Positions 24,935 through 34,805 are shown, numbered from the stretch's first letter. The stretch: 64,000 nucleotides of DNA from Rhodohalobacter sp. SW132 (GCF_003390325.1 NZ_QUOK01000014.1:1-64000), one strand, 5' to 3'. A program made the numbers and translations. The notes: generated by a model from the sequence alone, not told the origin.

Positions 24935-25060
24935 TGCAGGGTGCAGGGTGCAGGGTGCAGGGTGCAGGGTGCAGGGTGCAGGGTGCAGGGTGCAGGGTGC
25001 AGGGTGCAGGGTGCAGGGTGCAGGGTGCAGGGTGCAGGGTGCAGGGTGCAGGGTGCAGGG
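24934..25060 (+). repeat. 18-copy tandem GTGCAGG array
   Basis: Eighteen exact copies of GTGCAGG without a single interruption, beginning at the last base of the TAG stop codon of the preceding gene. A period of seven cannot preserve frame, but it lies outside coding sequence. Perfect identity points to recent expansion. Confidence 0.95.
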
Positions 25061-25071
25061 TTTTGCAAAAA

Positions 25072-25099
25072 ATAAGTCATCCCGGGCGGGATGACTTAT
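25072..25099. terminator. Perfect hairpin after the heptad array
   Basis: A 13-bp perfect inverted repeat (ATAAGTCATCCCG / CGGGATGACTTAT) separated by two bases. It may terminate the trans-sulfuration transcript, although it lacks a following T run. Confidence 0.45.
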
Positions 25100-25126
25100 A
25101 GTAGTTTAAAAATTTCAGGTGAATTG

Positions 25127-25240
25127 TCTTGGCGGGAATTAACCCCGCGATCTCCCATCTGCGAATGGAATTATTCCTTAATTGCTGATTCGTCCGATGG
25201 ATCGTAAATGGGAGATGCCGAGTCGGGGCACGGCATGACG
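25127..25240. repeat. Composite hairpin element
   Basis: Symmetric arrangement: hairpin GCGGGAATTAACCCCGC, then ATCTCCCAT (about 25150), a spacer, ATGGGAGAT (about 25208), then a hairpin with stem ATGCCG / CGGCAT ending in a GACGAG-like sequence. Each half has the order hairpin then ATCTCC-type tail, in opposite orientations. It belongs to the same family as the elements at 18.68 and 32.79 kb. Confidence 0.55.
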
Positions 25241-25303
25241 AGAATATATCTCAACTTTTGGATATCGATTCGGCAATTGAGGCCTGGACGAAATCAAATA
25301 TCA

Positions 25304-26482
25304 TCAATCAACTGGTACAATCCGGCTTATTTTTCCTTCCGATTCGTTGGCGAAATAGATGTAACCATCAGGGGCCATGTGAACATCACGAATGCGCCCG
25401 ATTCCTTCCAGGATTCTTTCTTCCCGCACAAACTGGTCACCATCAAGTTCGGTTCGGGCAATAAGCTGACCAGCAAGCGCTCCGTTCATAATATTTCCAG
25501 TCCAGTTTGGATATCGGTCACCGGTCACAAAATCCATTCCGGATGGGGCGATAGACGGGGTCCAGTGCATCACAGGCTGTTCCATTCCGGCGCGGGTAGT
25601 ATCTTCTGTTATGATGGAGCCATTATAATTAACACCGTGTGTGATTTCGGGCCAGCCGTAATTTGCTCCCGGTTTATCATGCACGTTAATTTCATCCCCT
25701 CCGCGCGGACCGTGTTTGTTGGTCCAGATCACACCGGTTTCGGGATGAACCGTCATTCCCTGGATATTCCGGAGGCCATACGCGAAAATTTCATCGAGGC
25801 CATCTTCTCCGACAAACGGATTGTCGTCAGGTACTGAGCCGTCATCATGCAGCCTGAAAAGATTTCCGTTGGAGTTTGAGATATCCTGTGCCGTGTCCAT
25901 ATCTCCACGGTCGCCTATCGAGAAATATAGATACCCTTCACCGTCGAATTCAATACGGCTGCCGAAATGGTGTCCGGCATTGGTAAATTGATTTCCGGTA
26001 TAGATCTCTTCGTGATTTACAAGTTCATAGCCGTCCAGCTGTGCACGTTCAATGGATGTGGTGGTGCCTCCTGAGCCCGGTTTGGAGTAACTGTAGTAGA
26101 TCCAGCCGTTCTCTTCGTAATCAGGATGCAGGTTAATGTCGAGTAAACCGCCCTGACCCCTGGCAACCACATCAGGCACACCGGACAAAGGGTCACTGCG
26201 AAGCTGACCGTCTTCCACAACCCGGATGGTACCGCCACGTTCTGTGATCAGCACTTTTCCATCGGGGAGAAATGCCATGCCCCAGGGTGTGCTCAGGCCT
26301 TCAACAACATCTTCAATGATGATGGTGTGCAACTCAGTTTCAATTTCATCTCCGCTTAAGTCTGGTTCAGCAAAGTAATGGTTATCGGGAATTTCAGTCT
26401 GTTGATTCTGGGCGCTTGGCGCATCAGAACTGCACCCTGCGAGCAGTAGCGATGTAAACAGAAATAGGAAAAGTGTTTTCAT
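25304..26482 (-). CDS. PQQ-dependent sugar dehydrogenase, lipoprotein
   Basis: Soluble aldose dehydrogenase/glucose-sorbosone dehydrogenase family protein of 392 residues, anchored as a lipoprotein (lipobox LLAGC at about residue 17). The six-bladed propeller signatures are clear: VEGLSTPWGMAFLPDGKVL, ARGQGGLLDINLHPDY, FGSRIEFDGEGYLYFSIGDR, FAYGLRNIQGMTVHPETG, and HGPRGGDEINV, which contributes to PQQ and Ca2+ binding. It oxidises aldose sugars in the periplasm or at the outer membrane, if PQQ is available. The LEA-type lipoprotein gene lies immediately upstream on the same strand, 28 bases away. Confidence 0.92.
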   Translation of the reverse strand: MKTLFLFLFTSLLLAGCSSDAPSAQNQQTEIPDNHYFAEPDLSGDEIETELHTIIIEDVVEGLSTPWGMAFLPDGKVLITERGGTIRVVEDGQLRSDPLSGVPDVVARGQGGLLDINLHPDYEENGWIYYSYSKPGSGGTTTSIERAQLDGYELVNHEEIYTGNQFTNAGHHFGSRIEFDGEGYLYFSIGDRGDMDTAQDISNSNGNLFRLHDDGSVPDDNPFVGEDGLDEIFAYGLRNIQGMTVHPETGVIWTNKHGPRGGDEINVHDKPGANYGWPEITHGVNYNGSIITEDTTRAGMEQPVMHWTPSIAPSGMDFVTGDRYPNWTGNIMNGALAGQLIARTELDGDQFVREERILEGIGRIRDVHMAPDGYIYFANESEGKISRIVPVD

Positions 26483-26510
26483 TTAAAGGATGGTTCAGTT
26501 AGAGGTGTGA

Positions 26511-27365
26511 TTAAAAATCGTCGATATTGAAAATTCCTTCAAGGTCGAATGGAATGGTCTGGCCGTCTACAAATCCTTCGAGGTCGGCCGCTATTTCTGC
26601 CGTTCCTGTCAGTTTATATTCGAACTCTTTTCGCCCGCCAATCATTTCAACCAGGGCAGATCCCATTTGGGATGAACTCAGGCGGATTGGTATGGTGATA
26701 TCGCGGCTTTCGGATGCAGCGACGCGAATCGATTCACCCAATTCGGTATCAAGCCAGTTTCGGCCGTTAACCTGCAGTGCATAATCGGCCCCGGCGAGCA
26801 CAATACCAAATGCATTGGGATTTCTTACCCGAAACGTAACTTCCGCCTCTGCACCTGAAAACGACATACTTTTCATATCAAAACCTCCAAACGAAATTTG
26901 CGGAACCCGGGGTATCGGAAGGGTGCCTGATGCTTCAGCCGGAACCGTTCTGGAGCCGATTACGGGAAGTGAGAAGGTTACGTCGGTGTCTATTTTATAG
27001 GAAAATTCATCCTGGTTCAGCAAAGACCGAAATGAATCATATACATTTGTAAACGACAGCGAAACAGGAACCTGAACAGTGGTGGTAGATTCCCTGCCCA
27101 CCTCAATGCGTTCGGTTTGCGAACCGGAGATAAACGATTCATCATTAATAAAGAATTCGTAGTTATAGCTGTCAGCCGAAACTCCCATCCGGTTTGGGTT
27201 GGTTACATCAAAGTCGAACAGCAGGGTTACGCCGTCGAAGGTGATTGACTGAATGGACATATCAGAAAACTGAACACTCGGTTCTCTTACGTCGGTTGCA
27301 TCACGCAATGCTGCGCAGCTTGAAAGAAAAATGAGCAGAATTGCGGAGGTCAGAATGTGTTTCAT
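26511..27365 (-). CDS. LEA type 2 (WHy domain) lipoprotein
   Basis: A 284-residue lipoprotein (lipobox LSSCA near residue 17) with two consecutive LEA_2/WHy-type domains. The first begins around VTLLFDFDVTNPNRMGVSAD, the second around AEVTFRVRNPNAFGIVLAGA. The 'NPN' plus alternating beta-strand pattern is diagnostic of the fold. Such proteins are linked with desiccation or envelope stress tolerance, but a defined activity is not established. It likely forms an operon with the sugar dehydrogenase downstream. Confidence 0.85.
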   Translation of the reverse strand: MKHILTSAILLIFLSSCAALRDATDVREPSVQFSDMSIQSITFDGVTLLFDFDVTNPNRMGVSADSYNYEFFINDESFISGSQTERIEVGRESTTTVQVPVSLSFTNVYDSFRSLLNQDEFSYKIDTDVTFSLPVIGSRTVPAEASGTLPIPRVPQISFGGFDMKSMSFSGAEAEVTFRVRNPNAFGIVLAGADYALQVNGRNWLDTELGESIRVAASESRDITIPIRLSSSQMGSALVEMIGGRKEFEYKLTGTAEIAADLEGFVDGQTIPFDLEGIFNIDDF

Positions 27366-27492
27366 GGTTGCAAACCCGGATTATTGTATTAATATCAAAA
27401 GTATGATGGCTGCTGTAAATTAACAGAGTTTTTGCCTGAATCAAGATACTTAAATAAGAGTCAACAGTTCCATAACAGTTCACGTAAATATC

Positions 27493-28077
27493 ATGCCAAT
27501 ACGTTCAACACAATCCCCCGACGATATACTAAAACAGTTAAATGATGATTTTATCAAAGCTGGCAAAGTGGAGGGGCACCCTTTCAGGATTTTCAACCTG
27601 TCTTCGGTGAAAACCGGCGGCCGATCTGCAGACAGCCGTATGGTGGTGCTTCGGGCGTTCCGTGCGGGGTGGGAATTTGAGTTTTATACCGATTTCAGAT
27701 CCCCAAAAGTGCAACAGATTCAAAAATTTCCAAATATATCGGCTCTGTTTTGGGATGCAGAAAACGGGCTGCAGGTTCGGGTGGATGCTAAAACTGAAGT
27801 ACATTACAGAAACCGGGTAGCTGATGACCGGTGGGAGGATGTACCGGCCCATAGCCGAAAAGAGTATGCGGCTGTGATTCCACCGGGTCAGAAATTGAAC
27901 GGACCGGAGCAGGGCCACCAATGGGAAAATGAGAAGGATAATACGAATTTCGCTGTGATCATCTGTAGGGCTTACCAGGTGAGAGTGCTTCAATTAACCA
28001 AGGATGGGCACCTTGCGGTGAAAAGCCAGCGCCTGAATTCGGAAGAGGAGTGGCAAAGCGAATGGATTGCGCCATAA
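27493..28077 (+). CDS. Pyridoxamine 5'-phosphate oxidase family protein
   Basis: FMN-binding split-barrel protein of 194 residues related to pyridoxamine-phosphate oxidases. The flavin-contacting segment is SADSRMVVLRAFRAGWEFEFYTDFRSPK. The C-terminus (VIICRAYQVRVLQLTKDGHL) resembles the PNPOx C-terminal strand, but the canonical RxxxE-type PdxH ending is not seen and the protein is a little shorter than PdxH. It may act on another substrate. A single gene, divergent from the LEA-type lipoprotein gene. Confidence 0.8.
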   Translation: MPIRSTQSPDDILKQLNDDFIKAGKVEGHPFRIFNLSSVKTGGRSADSRMVVLRAFRAGWEFEFYTDFRSPKVQQIQKFPNISALFWDAENGLQVRVDAKTEVHYRNRVADDRWEDVPAHSRKEYAAVIPPGQKLNGPEQGHQWENEKDNTNFAVIICRAYQVRVLQLTKDGHLAVKSQRLNSEEEWQSEWIAP

Positions 28078-28258
28078 AAAGTTGCAAAAGCTTAAATCGC
28101 AGAATTATAGAAGAAAATATATCGAGGTTTAACAATACCATAATGAAATTGAAGCGCTTTTTTAGTACCCTTAAGCTCAATGGTTGCAAAACGACTGCAG
28201 AAAATCTAAAAGAGTACAGTCGCTAAACCTAAACTAATCACAATTAAACAATTACTAT

Positions 28259-31111
28259 ATGAAATATTTAGCTACGATCAGTAAGCTATTTTTGGGAATG
28301 CTTTTGCTATTTGCATTCACAAATACAGCTGCAATCGGACAAAATGTTATAGATGAAGAGTTACGCGATGGAGCCTTGCCGGACGGGTGGACTGAAGTTA
28401 ATATGGATTTCAGAACCGGAGCCGGTGGATACGCACTTTTCGAAGAAGAGGGATCGGAACTCTGGACTCCATCCTTTGATTTAAGTGGCTTAACCGAAGC
28501 CGTTCTTACATTCCAGGTAGCAAAATTTGGATCTGGTGATGACGGCCCACTCACGGTTGAGGTCTCAGTAGACGGAGGAAATACATGGAGTGCCCAATCA
28601 TACGAATCTCCTGTCCCCACAAGCTCAGACTATCTCGCAGCTGAGATGGAATTTGATGAATCCGTTTTAGGTGAAGAGGATGTGATGATTCGTTTTATCA
28701 GAACTGATAGTCCTTCAGCTAAAAGGTTGCGTGATGTAATTGTACAAGAACCAGAAGCGATGGCCAATCTTCAAATCATTCATAACTCACCGGATCCAGC
28801 TGTATCGTCTGTTGATATTTATGTGAATGGCGAAGAGTTTCTTACCGGTGTTGATTTTCGCTCAGCAACCGAATTTCTGAGTGTACCTGCAGGAGTTGAT
28901 CTCGATATTCAGGTAGCACCAGCAGAAGCCGGAATCGAAAACGCAGTTGGTCCGGTAACCATCAACCTTGATGAAGACGGTTACTATATTGCAGTAGCAT
29001 CCGGTGTGATAGATCCGGACGATTTCACAGACGCAGCAGGATTTAGTCTGGAACTACTTGCAAATGCAAGAACATCTGCTGAAAGTGAAGAAGATGTGGA
29101 TGTAGTTATCCATCACGGATCACCAGACGCTCCGGCTGTAGATATTTACCTGACGCAAACTGGGGAAACTGCCGCTATTGAAGGTCTGGAATATCCATCG
29201 TTCTCAGATTACGTATCTCTGGATCCGGTGAATGAAGTTGTCGGAATTGCTGGTGCGGGAGGAGAAGTTATAGTAGAATTCGCTGCACCTTTTGCAACAC
29301 TTGATGCAGCTGGAGCAGCTATCACGGTTCTAGCCTCAGGATTCTTTGATGCAGAAAATGCAGATGGTGAGAATAGTTTTGCCCTGCTTGCCGTGCTTGC
29401 AGATGGGTCCACAATTCTTTTAAGTGAACCGTTTGATGGAACCATCGGTTGGGCAAATCTTCAGTGGCCCGGAGAGATGGAACTTGGATCAAACCAGGCA
29501 GATACGGCTTATGCTCAGATTTGGATCGAAGATTTCACCGGCAGCGGTGAAGACCAGGAAGAATTAACCGCATGGTTCGGTGTTTATGAGGAAGATATCG
29601 ATCCTGCAGACTGGCCTGAAAGTGCATGGCAGGAAGCTGATTTTAATATTAGCTCTGATAATAACGATGAATATTATGCCGCATTGAGCATGACCGAACC
29701 TGGAACCTACTACTATGCATCAAAATTCCAGCTTGGATTTGATGACCCGGTTTACGGCGGTTTCAGCGAAGATGGCGGTGGCTTCTGGGACGGTGAAACA
29801 AATGTTTCAGGCGTTATGACCGTTACTCCGGTTGAAGTTGAAAACCTGGCAGAACTGCGCGCCGGAGAAATTGGCGGCACGATCTACAGAGTAAACAACG
29901 AAGTTGTTCTTACGTTCAACAGTGACTTCCGCGGCAGAAAAGCTGTATCTGATGCAACAGCAGGAATTGTCTTTGATGATTTTTCGCGTGTGATTGAAAC
30001 CGAATACAACCGTTACGACGGAATCACCGGGATCACAGGTTCGCTTGCCGTATTTAACGGCCTGATTCAATTTGAGCCATCCGAAGATCCGGGTGAGGCT
30101 TCATCAACGGATAACTCAGTGTATCCAATCAAAGTGAACATTGGTGATCTTGACTTCGAAGAGGAAGTGTCATCAGTAACAGGGCAGCTTGTGATTCTTA
30201 AAAATGTAACCGTACAAGAATCCGGTGAATGGTCAAATCAATCCACATACGTACTGGAAGATGAAGACGGAAACACGCTGAATCTGCGAACCGATCGTCT
30301 TGATCCGGATGGGGATGAAGCAATTTATTACCAGGGTGAAGCTCCGTTTATTGGAACTCAAATTCCTGACGGACCTGTCAACATCGTAGGATATATGACC
30401 CAGTTCAACTCACTGCAAATCGTACCGCGTATTGCAAGCGACATCACTCCTGCAGATGCGATTGCAGAGTTTGATCTGGAAAGCCCGGAAAATGAGACAA
30501 CTCTGGTTGTAGAAGGTGAAGGTTCAGATACCATCACAATTGGCTGGACTGAAGCTGAATCTGAGGATGAGGTGACGTATTCATGGATCGCAGCCAGCCC
30601 GCTGACGACCTATGCAATTCCATCACTTGAGCTGCCATCAGCTACTCCAAGCCTTACACTTTCAAATGAAGCCATTGATGGCCTTCTGGCACAGTTCGGT
30701 GTTGAAGTGGGTGGATCAATCCCGCTGCAGTGGACCGTTGTTGCGCGAACAGAGAATGGAATCCAGTACGCCAACCAGGTATGGACTGTATCACTCGAGC
30801 GTGGCGTGGTAACCAGCCTCGATGAGGCGATTTCTGATCTTCCGCAGCAGTTTGAGCTGAATCAGAACTACCCGAACCCATTCAACCCAACCACACAGAT
30901 TGAGTACGCGCTGCCGCAGGCATCCGACGTGCAAATCTCGATATACAATGTTGTGGGTCAGCGTGTGGCACTCCTGGTGAACAACGAACAGCAGTCTGCC
31001 GGATATCACACCGTATCATTCGACGCAAGTAATCTTGCCAGCGGTATGTATCTCTACAGAATCCAGGCTGGAAACTTTATCCAGACCAGAAAAATGACGC
31101 TTATCAAATAA
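28259..31111 (+). CDS. Secreted multidomain protein with DUF4397-like repeats and type A sorting domain
   Basis: A 950-residue, strongly acidic secreted protein. A signal peptide covers about residues 1-27 (ends AAIGQ). Residues 30-165 form a beta-rich jelly-roll-like module. Two DUF4397-like modules follow, recognisable by NLQIIHNSPDPAVSSVDIYV and VVIHHGSPDAPAVDIYL. The middle contains an OB-like segment (AELRAGEIGGTIYRVNN). The C-terminus is a type A sorting domain: NQNYPNPFNPTTQIEYALP, ISIYNVVGQRV, ASGMYLYRIQAG. This predicts export by the type IX system and surface attachment or release. No enzyme domain is visible, so an adhesive or structural role is inferred. A strong terminator follows. 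Confidence 0.85.
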   Translation: MKYLATISKLFLGMLLLFAFTNTAAIGQNVIDEELRDGALPDGWTEVNMDFRTGAGGYALFEEEGSELWTPSFDLSGLTEAVLTFQVAKFGSGDDGPLTVEVSVDGGNTWSAQSYESPVPTSSDYLAAEMEFDESVLGEEDVMIRFIRTDSPSAKRLRDVIVQEPEAMANLQIIHNSPDPAVSSVDIYVNGEEFLTGVDFRSATEFLSVPAGVDLDIQVAPAEAGIENAVGPVTINLDEDGYYIAVASGVIDPDDFTDAAGFSLELLANARTSAESEEDVDVVIHHGSPDAPAVDIYLTQTGETAAIEGLEYPSFSDYVSLDPVNEVVGIAGAGGEVIVEFAAPFATLDAAGAAITVLASGFFDAENADGENSFALLAVLADGSTILLSEPFDGTIGWANLQWPGEMELGSNQADTAYAQIWIEDFTGSGEDQEELTAWFGVYEEDIDPADWPESAWQEADFNISSDNNDEYYAALSMTEPGTYYYASKFQLGFDDPVYGGFSEDGGGFWDGETNVSGVMTVTPVEVENLAELRAGEIGGTIYRVNNEVVLTFNSDFRGRKAVSDATAGIVFDDFSRVIETEYNRYDGITGITGSLAVFNGLIQFEPSEDPGEASSTDNSVYPIKVNIGDLDFEEEVSSVTGQLVILKNVTVQESGEWSNQSTYVLEDEDGNTLNLRTDRLDPDGDEAIYYQGEAPFIGTQIPDGPVNIVGYMTQFNSLQIVPRIASDITPADAIAEFDLESPENETTLVVEGEGSDTITIGWTEAESEDEVTYSWIAASPLTTYAIPSLELPSATPSLTLSNEAIDGLLAQFGVEVGGSIPLQWTVVARTENGIQYANQVWTVSLERGVVTSLDEAISDLPQQFELNQNYPNPFNPTTQIEYALPQASDVQISIYNVVGQRVALLVNNEQQSAGYHTVSFDASNLASGMYLYRIQAGNFIQTRKMTLIK

Positions 31112-31138
31112 GCCATTCTCCTGTTTTAGGAATTTTTT

Positions 31139-31177
31139 AAAAAAAGCCTCCCGGAATATAAACCGGGGGGCTTTTCT
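31139..31177 (+). terminator. Terminator after the DUF4397-like protein gene
   Basis: Stem AAAAGCCTCCCGG / CCGGGGGGCTTTT with one G-T wobble, eight-base loop, followed by T-rich sequence. Confidence 0.85.
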
Positions 31178-31382
31178 GTTTTTTAGGTGATTCACTGAAC
31201 TGATTACCGGTAGCCTTTCTACATTTGAACACCTACCTTTCAGGGAGTTTAGGATAAAACCTCTATTGAATGAGATCCCTTTATATACTGTTTACAAGAT
31301 GAAATTTTAAAATGAAACCTTGATCAAAGGGTTGGTTATGCAAAACACTCTTTGATCTAATTTTTTAATCCAGAAATAAATT

Positions 31383-32753
31383 ATGTCTACTGTTCAAGAT
31401 TATATTGATAAAAATATCGAAACGTTTCAGGGTCAGTTGTTTGAACTGCTTCGGATTCCCAGTGTTAGTACCGATTCATCCCGCAAAAGTGATGTGCAAA
31501 AAGCCGCCGGGTTTCTCTCAACACAACTCAAAGAGATCGGTCTGGATAAGGTTACGGTGCACGAGACTCCGGGTCATCCCATCATCACTGCCGAAAAAAT
31601 TGTGAACGAAAATCGCCCGACGGTGCTGATCTACGGACATTACGATGTTCAGCCGCCGGACCCCGAGGAGCTGTGGGATACGCCCCCGTTTGAGCCGACC
31701 ATTAAAAACGGACGTGTGTACGCCCGCGGTGCATCCGATGACAAAGGTCAATCCTTCACACATATCAAATCGGTGGAATCTTACCTTCAAACCGGAACCG
31801 AACTGCCGGTTAATGTGAAATTCATTCTTGAAGGGGAGGAGGAGATCGGGTCTCCAAACCTGGTGCCGTTTATCAAAGAGAATAAAGATCTTCTCTCCTG
31901 TGATATGGTGCTGATTTCCGATACCGCAATGTTCGGCGAAGATCAGCCGTCGATCACCTACGGACTTCGCGGTCTGGCTTATATGGAGGTTCATGTACAA
32001 GGGCCGAATCGTGATCTGCATTCCGGCGTATATGGCGGTGCGGTGAATAATCCCGCTAATGTTCTGGCTGACATCATTTCTAAATTAAAGGACGAGGACG
32101 GCGTGATCCAGATTGACGGATTCTACGACGATGTGGAGCCGCTTACGCCCGAAATGCGTGAGGCTTACAGCAAACTTCCGCATGATGAAGAAGCGTATAA
32201 AAAAGACCTTGACCTGAAAGAAGTTTTTGGCGAGAAAGGGTACAGCACCCTCGAACGTGCATCCGCACGTCCCACGCTTGATGTGAACGGACTTTGGAGT
32301 GGTTATCAGAAAGAGGGTGCGAAAACGGTTCTTCCGGCAAAAGCGAGCGCGAAAATCAGCATGCGGCTTGTGCCTGACCAGCACCCGGATAAAATTGCAA
32401 AACTGTTTGAGAAGCAGGTGCTTTCTCTGGCTCCTGACAGCGTGACGGTAAACGTTGAAGCACACCACGGCGGACACCCTGTGGTTATCGACCTCGATTA
32501 CTACGGTCTGAAAGCCGCTGCACAGGCGTTTGAAGATGTGTATGAAAAAGAAGCACTCTATTCACGGGAAGGCGGCAGTATTCCGATTGTGGCAGATTTT
32601 CAGAAAATTCTCGGTGTAAATTCTATCCTGATGGGTTTTGGGCTCACTAAAGATGCACTCCATTCGCCCAACGAAAGTTTTTCACTGAAAGATTTTCATC
32701 GCGGAATTAAAACCTCAGCCCGATTTTTGGAACTTCTTCCGGAATATAGTTGA
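31383..32753 (+). CDS. M20 family dipeptidase
   Basis: Zinc-dependent dipeptidase/carboxypeptidase of 456 residues in the M20 family (CNDP-like). Metal and catalytic motifs are VLIYGHYDVQPPDPEELW, RVYARGASDDKGQ with the bridging Asp, ILEGEEEIGSPNL with the general-base Glu, and ISDTAMF. A C-terminal His ligand is likely in GLTKDALHSPNES. The lid domain sits about residues 185-300. It is predicted to be cytoplasmic, with no signal peptide, and to release amino acids from short peptides. It is a single gene. Confidence 0.93.
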   Translation: MSTVQDYIDKNIETFQGQLFELLRIPSVSTDSSRKSDVQKAAGFLSTQLKEIGLDKVTVHETPGHPIITAEKIVNENRPTVLIYGHYDVQPPDPEELWDTPPFEPTIKNGRVYARGASDDKGQSFTHIKSVESYLQTGTELPVNVKFILEGEEEIGSPNLVPFIKENKDLLSCDMVLISDTAMFGEDQPSITYGLRGLAYMEVHVQGPNRDLHSGVYGGAVNNPANVLADIISKLKDEDGVIQIDGFYDDVEPLTPEMREAYSKLPHDEEAYKKDLDLKEVFGEKGYSTLERASARPTLDVNGLWSGYQKEGAKTVLPAKASAKISMRLVPDQHPDKIAKLFEKQVLSLAPDSVTVNVEAHHGGHPVVIDLDYYGLKAAAQAFEDVYEKEALYSREGGSIPIVADFQKILGVNSILMGFGLTKDALHSPNESFSLKDFHRGIKTSARFLELLPEYS

Positions 32754-33271
32754 TCAGATTAGAATCATTTGGCAGTGGCTGTCCAAAAAGCACGTCATCG
32801 CGGGCCTGACCCGCGATCTCCTGTTTTTTTCAAAGAATAAAGATTGAATAATGGCAGTATTAATCGCTCAAACCGGGATGAAAGATCCTGTAACAAGTGA
32901 GGTATGACTGTATCAATCAAGGAGATGAGGGGCCTTCAATGCATTGACTGGATTCAAAAGTCCAAATATCTTAAGTAGACTATGAAAGTTTTGTCCTGCC
33001 CCCTTCCATTTCAATGTCACAAACTTTGATAACTATCTTTCAAACGAAATCTGATATACTTTTGCACAATAGATCTTGTGTCGATTTTGTAATTCTTCCG
33101 GCCTTTGATTACTGAAGGAGGTGCTTGATTTGCGGGGAGTGCATGCGATGCTTGTAAAAACTACCGGCCAAATCTTAGATTACTGTCACGAAGTGATATG
33201 GACCTTTGTTTTTACATCGCAAAACGGACCGCAAATCCCGACTGAAGGAATCACCAGCCCGGCGGGTTTTG

Positions 33272-33297
33272 GATACTTTTGACCGCTCAAAAGTATC
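33272..33297. repeat. Perfect 11-bp inverted repeat
   Basis: GATACTTTTGA and TCAAAAGTATC separated by four bases. There is no T run, so a role as intergenic palindrome is more likely than termination. Confidence 0.6.
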
Positions 33298-33408
33298 AGG
33301 AGAATAATCCATAATTGGCTAATTTTAGTGACATTACCTTCTACATGGAGTGTATTTGCGACATAGAAGCCTATCCCACCACTGGCGAAAGGGGGGCGGG
33401 GAAGAATA

Positions 33409-33443
33409 AAAAAAACCGCATGGAGTTAACCATGAGGTTTTTT
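33409..33443 (-). terminator. Terminator of the panC-panD transcript
   Basis: Imperfect stem AAAACCGCATGG / CCATGAGGTTTT with A/T runs on both sides, placed just past the panD stop codon on the minus strand. Confidence 0.75.
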
Positions 33444-33472
33444 CATATCAATCAGTTGAAAAAAGGGAGCCG

Positions 33473-33889
33473 TTATTCAGCCTCTTCTACAAGTCCATTT
33501 TCGAGCCCGTACTTCTGGCCGTGAGAGATATTATCCAGGATATCTTTTGGATTATTATCCTCATCAACAACAACTACGGTAGGCGTGTGATTTTTTGCTT
33601 CCTCAGGCTCCATTTCCGCGTATGACATGATAATCACACGATCGTCAACTTGTGTGAGCCGTGCGGCAGCGCCGTTCATACAACAGATACGGCTGCCGCG
33701 TTCGCCCGGTATGGTGTACGTTTCGAGCCTTGAACCATTGGTGATATTCACTACCTGGACCTTTTCGTACGGCAAAAGATTTGCCATTTCCAGCAGTTCT
33801 TCATCAATGGTGATGCTGCCTTCGTACATCAGGTTTGCTTCGGTGACGCGCATCTGATGGAGCTTCGATTTGAACATGGTCAGTTTCAT
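33473..33889 (-). CDS. panD: Aspartate 1-decarboxylase proenzyme
   Basis: Pyruvoyl enzyme making beta-alanine from aspartate for pantothenate synthesis. The self-cleavage site is Gly24-Ser25 in [10 protein letters not shown], and [24 protein letters not shown], and [17 protein letters not shown] match the family. At 138 residues it is slightly longer than the 117-126 of classical PanD because of an acidic C-terminal tail. It follows panC by eleven bases on the same strand, so the two steps joined by beta-alanine are co-expressed. Confidence 0.96.
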   Translation of the reverse strand: MKLTMFKSKLHQMRVTEANLMYEGSITIDEELLEMANLLPYEKVQVVNITNGSRLETYTIPGERGSRICCMNGAAARLTQVDDRVIIMSYAEMEPEEAKNHTPTVVVVDEDNNPKDILDNISHGQKYGLENGLVEEAE

Positions 33890-33900
33890 AACTCGGATAC

Positions 33901-34788
33901 TTATAATTCTATCAATATGTTGTCGATCAGCCGGGTCTTGCCAAGATAAGCTGCACCCGCAATGATATATGTTTGTCCTTTCTCTAACGATTCAACGGGT
34001 GAAAGCGTTTTGAGAGCAAACACATTAAGATAATCAATTTCAAAACCTTTTGCTTCAAGCTCACTTTCCTGGTGCCGGATGAGTAGTTTAGGAGTGTGTA
34101 CACCCGAACGAATTTGAGTTTCAATGTACTGGAGCGATCGAAATAGTCCTGGCGCTGTAACTCGTTCATCATCAGAGAGATAAGTATTCCGGCTGCTGAG
34201 GGCAAGGCCGTCGTTGGCCCGGCGAATGGGTGCGGTGACAATCTTAACCCCATGATTAAACTCCCGGACCATCTGGCGCAATATCTGAACCTGCTGAATA
34301 TCTTTCTGACCAAACACAGCTACATCCGGTTCAACCATATTAAAGAGTTTATTCACTACCTGAACAATCCCTTCAAAAAAACCGGGCCGGCTCCCGCCGC
34401 ACATATGCTCGTTAAGTGTCGAAATCTTAATCTGAAAGAAGTTTTCATCACTGTACACCTCTTCTCTGTCGGGCGAAAACACAACGTCAACCCCGGCATC
34501 CCGGCACTTCTCAACATCCTTATCAAACTGGCGGGGATAGGTTTCGTAATCCTCATTGGGGCCGAACTGGGTAGGATTCACAAATATTGAAACGATAACA
34601 ATGTCCGCCTGTTCTTTTGCAATCTCAATCAGAGAGAGATGGCCTTCATGCAGAGCACCCATGGTAGGAACAAGTGCAGCGGTCTTCCGGTTGGTGCGTA
34701 GTTCATTCAGGCAGGACTTGAGCTCGTGCACTTCGCGACAGACTGTAAGCTCATCGGAGGCAGAAACACTTATGGTAGAATCACTCAT
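33901..34788 (-). CDS. panC: Pantothenate synthetase (pantoate-beta-alanine ligase)
   Basis: ATP-dependent ligation of pantoate and beta-alanine. The nucleotidyltransferase signature is [18 protein letters not shown], followed by [36 protein letters not shown], and the KMSKS-like region at [14 protein letters not shown]. Length (295) is normal, with about 15 extra N-terminal residues before the core. It is upstream of panD in a two-gene operon. panB is not in the window. The E2 gene upstream is separated by its own terminator. Confidence 0.96.
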   Translation of the reverse strand: MSDSTISVSASDELTVCREVHELKSCLNELRTNRKTAALVPTMGALHEGHLSLIEIAKEQADIVIVSIFVNPTQFGPNEDYETYPRQFDKDVEKCRDAGVDVVFSPDREEVYSDENFFQIKISTLNEHMCGGSRPGFFEGIVQVVNKLFNMVEPDVAVFGQKDIQQVQILRQMVREFNHGVKIVTAPIRRANDGLALSSRNTYLSDDERVTAPGLFRSLQYIETQIRSGVHTPKLLIRHQESELEAKGFEIDYLNVFALKTLSPVESLEKGQTYIIAGAAYLGKTRLIDNILIEL

Positions 34789-34805
34789 GGGGCTCCAGAA
34801 AAAAG

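Larger units (their letters stand above)
32754..33472. other. Repeat-rich intergenic region
   Basis: No credible gene: open frames are short and without family features. It contains a composite hairpin element (32791-32910, first hairpin ATCGCGGGCCTGACCCGCGAT), the perfect palindrome 33272-33297, and a terminator at its right end. The centre (32920-33240) shows nothing I can name. Confidence 0.5.

Noticed and set aside
24934-25060. CRISPR array candidate
   Set aside because: The repeats are contiguous 7-mers without spacers, so this is a simple tandem array.
28143-28226. 27-residue frame before the DUF4397-like protein gene
   Set aside because: Basic and short (MKLKRFFSTLKLNGCKTT...), no membrane helix or known small-protein pattern; chance cannot be excluded.
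33315-33524. 69-codon open frame on the plus strand upstream of panD
   Set aside because: It overlaps the terminator and the end of panD, with no family features.
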